A stretch of 8,584 nt of DNA. Origin: Thermoleophilaceae bacterium (lineage in GTDB: Bacteria; Actinomycetota; Thermoleophilia; Solirubrobacterales; Thermoleophilaceae). How positions within the stretch are numbered: the stretch's first letter is position 1; each line of letters begins with the position of its first letter. Under the pieces are notes generated by a model, which had not been told where the DNA came from, ran no database searches, and worked only from the letters and a program-made list of their open reading frames with translations. Positions 4,757 through 8,584 of this stretch are shown piece after piece. The position numbers and the translations under genes were made by a program. The stretch is from assembly GCA_013695855.1 (NCBI GenBank), contig JACCZR010000035.1, positions 1 to 8,584 of the forward strand, in the 5' to 3' direction.

Positions 4757-6363
4757 GCTTCCGCAAGTACGAGCTCGGGTCCTACGAGGAGATGGTGGAA
4801 AGCCACTCCTGGGACGTGCCCGAGCGCTACAACATCGCGCAGGACGTGTGCGACAAGCACGATCGCGACCGCCTCGCGATGGTCTGGGAGGACTGGCAGG
4901 GCAACGAGCGCCGGGTCACCTTCGGCGAGCTGCAGGACCTCTCGAACCGCTTCGCCAACGTGCTGGAGGCCGAGGGCGTGGAGCGCGGGGACCGCGTCGC
5001 GACGCTGCTGCCCTCGCTGCCCGAGACCGCCGCCGTGTTCATCGGCACCTTCAAGCGCGGAGCGATCCTGCTCTCGATGTCCGTGCTCTACGGCGACGAC
5101 GGCATTGAGCACCGCCTGCGCGACTCCGGGGCCAACGTCCTGGTGACCGACTCCAACAACGTCGAGCGAATTCCCCAGGGCATCGTCGAGAAGGTGCTCG
5201 TGATGGGCGACGGCTTCGAGGAGAAGATGGATGAGGCCTCCACCGACTACGAGATGGCCGACACCTCGTCGGAGGACCCCGCCCAGCTCTACTACTCCTC
5301 GGGCACCACGGGCAAGGCCAAGGGCATCCTGCACGCGCACCGCTACCTGCTCGGCCACGAGGAGTTCGAGTTCTGCCACGACGTGCGCGACGGCGAGCTC
5401 TTTCACGGCATGGGCGAGTGGGCTTGGGCCGCGGGGATCTGTCCCCTGCTCGGGCCCTGGCGCTACGGCGCGGTGGCGCTCGTGTACGCCCGCGAGGGCG
5501 GCTTCGACCCCGAGGAGCAGCTGCGCTTCCTCGCCAAGCACGGCGTGCAGAACATGTTCACCACGCCGACCGCGCTGCGCGCGATGACCGGCGTGCAGGA
5601 CGCCGGCACCATGCACCCGCTGCCCGAGCTGCGGATCGTCTGCTCGGCGGGCGAGCCCCTGAACCCCGAAGTCATCCGCTGGTTCCGCGACCAGTACGGC
5701 ATCACGGTGCTCGACTACTACGGGCTCACCGAGAGCTACCCGCTGTGCGGCAACTTCCCGGGCCTAGAGGTGCGCGAGGGCTCGATGGGCCGCCCGATGC
5801 CGGGCTGGGAGGTCTCGATCCTCGATGAGGACGAGAACGAGGTGCCCGCCGGCGAGCGCGGCGAGATCTGCCTGCGAGCCCGAAGCAACCCCCACTACCC
5901 GATCGGCTACTGGAACCGCCCCGAGGACACCGAGGAGGAGTTCGGCGGTGAGTGGTTCCACACAAAGGACGCCGCCCAGCTCGACGAGGACGGCTACGTC
6001 TGGTACGCCGGCCGCGCCGACGACGTGATCATCTCGGCCGGCTATCGCATCGGCCCCTTCGAGGTGGAGTCGGCCTGCTTGGAGCACCCGGCGGTCAAGG
6101 AGGCCGCAGCGGTGGCCTCACCCGACCCCAAGCGCGGCGACCTGGTCAAGGCCTTCATCGTGGTCGCCGCGGGCGCCGAGGCCAGCGATGAGACCGCCGA
6201 GGAGATCAAGCGCTTCGTGCGCGGCCACCTGTCCGCCTACGCGTACCCCCGCGAGATCGAGTTCGTGGACGATCTGCCGAAGACGCTCACCGGCAAGATC
6301 CGCCGCGTGGAGCTGCGGGAGGCCGAGCGCCAGAAGAAGGCCGGGGAAGCGGCGGCCTCCTAG
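4753..6363 (+). CDS. AMP-forming acyl-CoA synthetase (ACS/ACSM-like)
   Basis: This enzyme activates a carboxylic acid with ATP to an acyl-adenylate and passes the acyl group to CoA. The 536 residues carry the adenylate-forming motifs in order: A3 YYSSGTTGKAKGILH (180-194), WAWAAG (224-229), A4/A5 SAGEPLNPEVIRWF (298-311) with DYYGLTES (321-328), A7 FHTKDAAQLDEDGY (402-415), A8 GRADDVIISAGYRIGPFEVE (420-439), and A10 DDLPKTLTGKIRR (507-518) with catalytic lysine K515. Two positions differ from the usual form: A3 has Ala where most have Pro (GKAKG), and A7 reads HTKD rather than TGD. Overall similarity is to short/medium-chain synthetases, but the acid is unknown. The GTG at 4753 overlaps the upstream stop and has a GGAGG before it; ATG 4792 is the alternative. 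It lies between bioA and bioF-bioD, so an acyl-CoA feeding BioF is conceivable, though unproven. Confidence 0.92.
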   Translation: MSFRKYELGSYEEMVESHSWDVPERYNIAQDVCDKHDRDRLAMVWEDWQGNERRVTFGELQDLSNRFANVLEAEGVERGDRVATLLPSLPETAAVFIGTFKRGAILLSMSVLYGDDGIEHRLRDSGANVLVTDSNNVERIPQGIVEKVLVMGDGFEEKMDEASTDYEMADTSSEDPAQLYYSSGTTGKAKGILHAHRYLLGHEEFEFCHDVRDGELFHGMGEWAWAAGICPLLGPWRYGAVALVYAREGGFDPEEQLRFLAKHGVQNMFTTPTALRAMTGVQDAGTMHPLPELRIVCSAGEPLNPEVIRWFRDQYGITVLDYYGLTESYPLCGNFPGLEVREGSMGRPMPGWEVSILDEDENEVPAGERGEICLRARSNPHYPIGYWNRPEDTEEEFGGEWFHTKDAAQLDEDGYVWYAGRADDVIISAGYRIGPFEVESACLEHPAVKEAAAVASPDPKRGDLVKAFIVVAAGAEASDETAEEIKRFVRGHLSAYAYPREIEFVDDLPKTLTGKIRRVELREAERQKKAGEAAAS

Positions 6364-6519
6364 GGCGAGTTCCGCCAAGCCCTCTTAGGGGCCGCCTGGG
6401 TCCGATTTGGCCGACGGGGCACCCACGCCCTCCGAGGCCCGCTAGGGCGATTCATGCACTCACGTGCACCCGGTGCACGCCCTTGCCCGGGCTGCAACTC
6501 GCTGTCCGATCCGCCCTAG
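6360..6519. repeat. CTAGGGCG repeats: two direct copies and one inverted
   Basis: CTAGGGCGA occurs at 6360-6368 (overlapping the TAG stop of the synthetase gene) and again at 6442-6450. The inverted form CGCCCTAG is at 6512-6519. The last two copies bound a 78-base segment (6442-6519) full of smaller dyads. No obvious target duplication flanks the segment: the bases just outside are CCG on the left and TGG on the right. It could be a REP-like or MITE-like palindromic unit, or chance in GC-rich DNA, although CTAG is usually uncommon in such genomes. Confidence 0.4.
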
Positions 6520-6559
6520 TGGTTCTGAGAGGGGTGGGCCGTTGCGCGAGCGAGCCGGG
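6364..6559. other. 196-base convergent intergenic region with palindromes
   Basis: No credible gene was seen in this spacer between the ends of the acyl-CoA synthetase gene (plus) and the PGPGW gene (minus). It is rich in inverted repeats. CCCT-CTT-AGGG (6380-6390) lies 16 bases after the synthetase stop. CTAGGGCG (6442-6449) faces CGCCCTAG (6512-6519). GTGCAC-type dyads occupy 6455-6479, the palindrome GCCCGGGC is at 6485-6492, and GCCGG-GTCACA-CCGGC (6554-6569) spans the stop codon of the PGPGW gene. No T-runs follow these structures. The likely role is termination from both sides, possibly with a regulatory or repeat element inside. Confidence 0.5.
6463..6479. terminator. CGTGCAC/GTGCACG hairpin between convergent genes
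   Basis: CGTGCAC (6463-6469), a 3-base loop CCG and GTGCACG (6473-6479) form a perfect 7-base-pair stem, identical in form when read from either strand. An alternative stem TGCAC (6455-6459) with GTGCA (6464-6468) uses the same left arm, so the two hairpins exclude each other. The position near the middle of a convergent spacer suits a two-way terminator, but there is no T-run. A dyad binding site for a regulator is the other reading. Confidence 0.4.
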
Positions 6560-7030
6560 TCACACCGGCAGCAGCGGAATGTCGTAGAGGATCGCGGCGG
6601 CTACGAAAGCCCCGATCAGCAGGGCCACCAGCACGCCGGCCGCCACCTTCTCCTTGACGGTGGCGCGCTGGGCGCGGTCCTTTGCCTTGTCGGCCCAGAC
6701 GATCACCCGCTCGAGCAGGCGCTCGGCACGCTCGAACTCCAGGGCGAGCAGCCCGAGCCCGAGCAGGATCACCAGGAAGCCGGGGCCGGGGATCCCGGGC
6801 CCGCTCAGGAAGATCCCTGCGACCACGAGCACCACGCCCACGATCACGTTCCCGACGCGGTAGACCTTGCTGCGGTCCTTGTGCTTCTCCTTGCGCGCCT
6901 GGAGCTTCTTCAGCATCTCCGGCACGTCCTCGCGGGAGGCGTAGCCGGGCGGGGTGCGGTCGGTGGGCCTGTCGCCGGCCGCGCCGGCCGGCTCGGCCGT
7001 CGGCTTGCGTTCGTCGGGCTGCGCGCTCAT
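6560..7030 (-). CDS. PGPGW-type (TIGR02611-like) three-helix membrane protein
   Basis: The 156 residues begin with a polar, disordered stretch (1-36) and a basic helix rich in Lys/Arg (39-58). Then come hydrophobic helices at about 59-77, 83-99 and 128-148, joined by FLSGPGIPGPGFLVI (74-88), which carries the PGPG(F/W) motif. A charged amphipathic helix follows (EFERAERLLERVIVWADKAK, 98-117). This layout matches the actinobacterial family TIGR02611 / PGPGW transmembrane proteins, whose function is not established. The ATG at 7028-7030 overlaps the bioD stop (ATGA) and has no Shine-Dalgarno sequence, so translation is probably coupled to bioD. The same frame stays open upstream to 8032 across bioD and bioF, but that stretch is Arg/Gly/Ala-rich shadow sequence. 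A role in biotin metabolism is not implied by the family, only by the operon position. Confidence 0.82.
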   Translation of the reverse strand: MSAQPDERKPTAEPAGAAGDRPTDRTPPGYASREDVPEMLKKLQARKEKHKDRSKVYRVGNVIVGVVLVVAGIFLSGPGIPGPGFLVILLGLGLLALEFERAERLLERVIVWADKAKDRAQRATVKEKVAAGVLVALLIGAFVAAAILYDIPLLPV

Positions 7031-7719
7031 GGGGTTGGAGTCTGACGGGTCGAGTCGAGCCACTGGCTCAGTGGCAGCCTCGTGCCCGCCTCGGCGAGTC
7101 CCTCGCGCGTGGTGGTGGGCAGCGGGTGCACGGGCAGGCCGGTGGCTTGTTCGATCGTGACCCTGTTCGACTGCTCGACCCGGCTCGGCTGCGCGGGCCA
7201 GGGCGTGAGCACCACCGCCGCCACCTCGAGCCCGGCCGTACGCGCCGCCTCGACGGTGAGGAGCGTGTGATTGATGGTCCCCAGGCCGGGTCTCGCCGCC
7301 ACCAGCAGCGGGAGCCCGAGCTCGGAGCAGAGGTCGCGCACCGAGTAGCCGGGGGCCAGGGGCACGAGCAGGCCCCCGACGCCCTCGACCACCAGGACGT
7401 CTGCCCGGTCGGCCGCCGCGCGGGCTGCCGAGTCCAGCTCGGCGGGAACCAGCTCGCCGCCGGCCAGCTCGGCCGCCAAGTGGGGTGAGGCCGCCGGGCC
7501 GAAGAGGTTCGGCGAGACCTCGGAGGGCGCCCGCCCGGTCACCGAGGCCAAGAGCTCGTGATCGGGCGGCCAGTCGCCGGGCTTCTCGTCGAGGCCGGTG
7601 ACCGCCGGCTTGAATGCGGCAACGCGCTCGCCGCGTGCCACCAGAGCCGCGCACAGTGCGGCGGCCAGCACCGTCTTGCCGACCCCGGTGTCGGTGCCCG
7701 TTACGAACAGCCCGCGCAA
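7027..7719 (-). CDS. bioD: dethiobiotin synthetase
   Basis: This ATP-dependent enzyme closes the ureido ring of dethiobiotin from 7,8-diaminononanoate and CO2, the step after BioA. The 230 residues match the family. The P-loop GTDTGVGKT is at 8-16. KPAVTG (37-42) holds the conserved lysine. DHELL (53-57), VEGVGGLLVP (111-120), the GTINHTLLT segment (147-155) and SNR (184-186, nucleotide-side loop) follow. No ATG or GTG is available before the P-loop strand, so the start is TTG at 7717-7719, giving MRGLFVTGTDTG as in other BioD proteins. The TTG has no Shine-Dalgarno sequence, lies 9 bases beyond the bioF stop in the same frame, and falls in the loop of a short hairpin. Translation probably depends on ribosomes finishing bioF. 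The stop overlaps the next gene by 4 bases. Confidence 0.95.
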   Translation of the reverse strand: MRGLFVTGTDTGVGKTVLAAALCAALVARGERVAAFKPAVTGLDEKPGDWPPDHELLASVTGRAPSEVSPNLFGPAASPHLAAELAGGELVPAELDSAARAAADRADVLVVEGVGGLLVPLAPGYSVRDLCSELGLPLLVAARPGLGTINHTLLTVEAARTAGLEVAAVVLTPWPAQPSRVEQSNRVTIEQATGLPVHPLPTTTREGLAEAGTRLPLSQWLDSTRQTPTP

Positions 7720-7731
7720 GCGGGGCGGCTA
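7711..7731 (-). promoter_or_regulatory. bioF/bioD junction: in-frame TAG and hairpin holding the TTG start
   Basis: Read on the minus strand, the bioF TAG (7731-7729) is followed by codons CCG CCC CGC and then the bioD TTG, all in one frame. CCCGC (7724-7720) and GCGGG (7715-7711) form a 5-base-pair GC stem whose loop TTGC contains the TTG start codon. No Shine-Dalgarno sequence is present. The arrangement suggests reinitiation after bioF termination; occasional read-through of the TAG would give a BioF-BioD fusion. Confidence 0.5.
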
Positions 7732-8584
7732 AGCGGCGTCGGACAGGTGGTCGAAGATGCCGGCCCGAGCGGCCCGCGGTGCGACAGGGGCGCGGGGCAC
7801 CGCGATGGCGAGGGTCCGGGCCGCCTCGCGCAGCTCGGACTTCGTGTGGGAGGCCATGACCGCGAGGCGCAGGCGCGACGTGCCGTCGGGCACGGTGGGC
7901 GGCCGGATCGCCTGAGCGAACACGCCCTCGGCGAGCGCGGCTTCGGCGGCGCTCACGGCGGCCTCGGGGCTTCCCACCACGAGCGGCACGATCGGCGTGC
8001 CCTCGCCCGGGGCGACGATCCCCTCCGCGCAAAGCGCCTCACGCAGGACACTGGCGTTTCGCTGAAGCTTCTCCACGCGTCGCGGCTGCTCGCGCAGCAG
8101 CTCGAGCCCGGCCATGGCGGCGCCTACCGCAGGGGGCGGCAGAGCGGTGGAGAAGATGAGCGGGCGGGCCGTGTTGACGAGGTACTGCGCCATGCGCTTC
8201 TCGCAGCACACGAAGGCGCCGTAGGAGCCGAGGGCCTTGCCCAGCGTGCCGATGGTCACGTCGACCGCGTCCTCGACGCCGGCGGCTGCCGCGGCGCCGC
8301 GGCCGCCGGGGCCGATCGTGCCCGTGCCATGGGCCTCGTCGACCACCAGCAGGGCTCCGAAGCGCTGCGCCAGCTCGGCGATCTCCGCCAGCGGCGCAAC
8401 GTCCCCGTCCATCGAGAAGACACCGTCGGTCACGATCACCTTCCCGCGCTCGCCGGCCTGTCGCAGGCCCCAGGCGAGCTGGTCGACGTCGCGGTGGTCG
8501 TAGACGAAGCGCTCGGCTCCCGACAGCCGGCAGCCGTCGATGATGCTCGCGTGGTTGAGGCGGTCCGAGAAGACCACGTCGCCC
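7729..8584 (-). CDS. bioF: 8-amino-7-oxononanoate synthase (KAPA synthase), N-terminus cut by window edge
   Basis: This pyridoxal-phosphate enzyme of the alpha-oxoamine synthase family condenses pimeloyl-CoA or pimeloyl-ACP with L-alanine to give KAPA, CO2 and free carrier. About 284 residues are visible out of roughly 385; the first 100 lie beyond the right edge. Landmarks in order are FSDRLNHASIIDG, TDGVFSMDGDVAPL, the cofactor segment VVDEAHGTGTIG, and GTLGKALGSYGAF, whose lysine (codon 8238-8236) forms the Schiff base. RPLIFSTALPP then precedes the small C-terminal domain. BioF and threonine-derived Kbl share these motifs; DEAHGTG and the adjacent bioD favour BioF. The GTG at 8577 is inside the conserved region and is not the start. 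It is followed by bioD in the same frame after a TAG and three codons. Confidence 0.93.
   Translation of the reverse strand, partial: GDVVFSDRLNHASIIDGCRLSGAERFVYDHRDVDQLAWGLRQAGERGKVIVTDGVFSMDGDVAPLAEIAELAQRFGALLVVDEAHGTGTIGPGGRGAAAAAGVEDAVDVTIGTLGKALGSYGAFVCCEKRMAQYLVNTARPLIFSTALPPPAVGAAMAGLELLREQPRRVEKLQRNASVLREALCAEGIVAPGEGTPIVPLVVGSPEAAVSAAEAALAEGVFAQAIRPPTVPDGTSRLRLAVMASHTKSELREAARTLAIAVPRAPVAPRAARAGIFDHLSDAA

Noticed and set aside
4735..5616. A 293-residue minus-strand frame opposite the acyl-CoA synthetase.
   Set aside because: His/Val/Gly/Leu-rich shadow of a well-supported gene, with no domain signature.
6560..8032. A 490-residue minus-strand open frame running through the PGPGW gene, bioD and part of bioF.
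   Set aside because: Only its last 156 residues look like a protein. The part before 7030 is Arg/Gly/Ala-rich and out of frame with the clear BioD and BioF motifs.
1..8584. CRISPR array, tRNA or rRNA genes, transposases, phage or toxin-antitoxin genes.
   Set aside because: None seen: no regularly spaced repeats, no cloverleaf-like sequence in the short spacers, and all large frames are explained by metabolic or membrane proteins.

Overview
The window is a very GC-rich stretch of bacterial chromosome with tightly packed genes on both strands. Gene overlaps of 4 bases, short divergent spacers, start codons without a Shine-Dalgarno sequence, a PGPGW-type membrane protein and a lineage-type coiled-coil protein together suggest an actinobacterium. 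Thermoleophilia (Solirubrobacterales-like) is my best guess, from recollection of similar proteins rather than from any search.

Left part (1-1883). A minus-strand pair, a Nudix hydrolase followed by a drug/metabolite-type membrane transporter that runs off the left edge, is joined by an ATGA overlap. A 60-residue rubredoxin is read divergently from the Nudix gene across a 42-base spacer. The rubredoxin converges on a small coiled-coil protein with an 11-residue repeat. Next comes a 78-residue protein that looks like only the C-terminal half of a VOC/glyoxalase domain.

Middle (1927-6363). bioA (minus strand) is read divergently from a two-gene plus-strand unit: a 7-TM/spermidine-synthase-like fusion protein and an AMP-forming acyl-CoA synthetase, linked by a GTGA stop/start overlap with a GGAGG ribosome binding site. 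After the synthetase a 196-base convergent spacer carries a cluster of palindromes.

Right part (6560-8584). The minus-strand order of transcription is bioF (cut by the right edge), bioD, then a three-TM PGPGW protein coupled to bioD by ATGA. bioF, bioD and bioA encode three of the four core biotin-ring enzymes: BioF makes 8-amino-7-oxononanoate (KAPA), BioA converts it to 7,8-diaminononanoate with SAM as amino donor, and BioD closes the ureido ring to dethiobiotin. bioB is not in the window. The bio genes are on one strand but split by the opposite-strand synthetase cassette.

No CRISPR array, tRNA, rRNA, transposase or phage gene was seen, and no completely new system is evident. The points most worth checking are the in-frame bioF-TAG-bioD junction with a TTG start inside a hairpin loop, the palindrome cluster at 6442-6519, the possible link of the acyl-CoA synthetase to the bio genes, and the half-length VOC gene.
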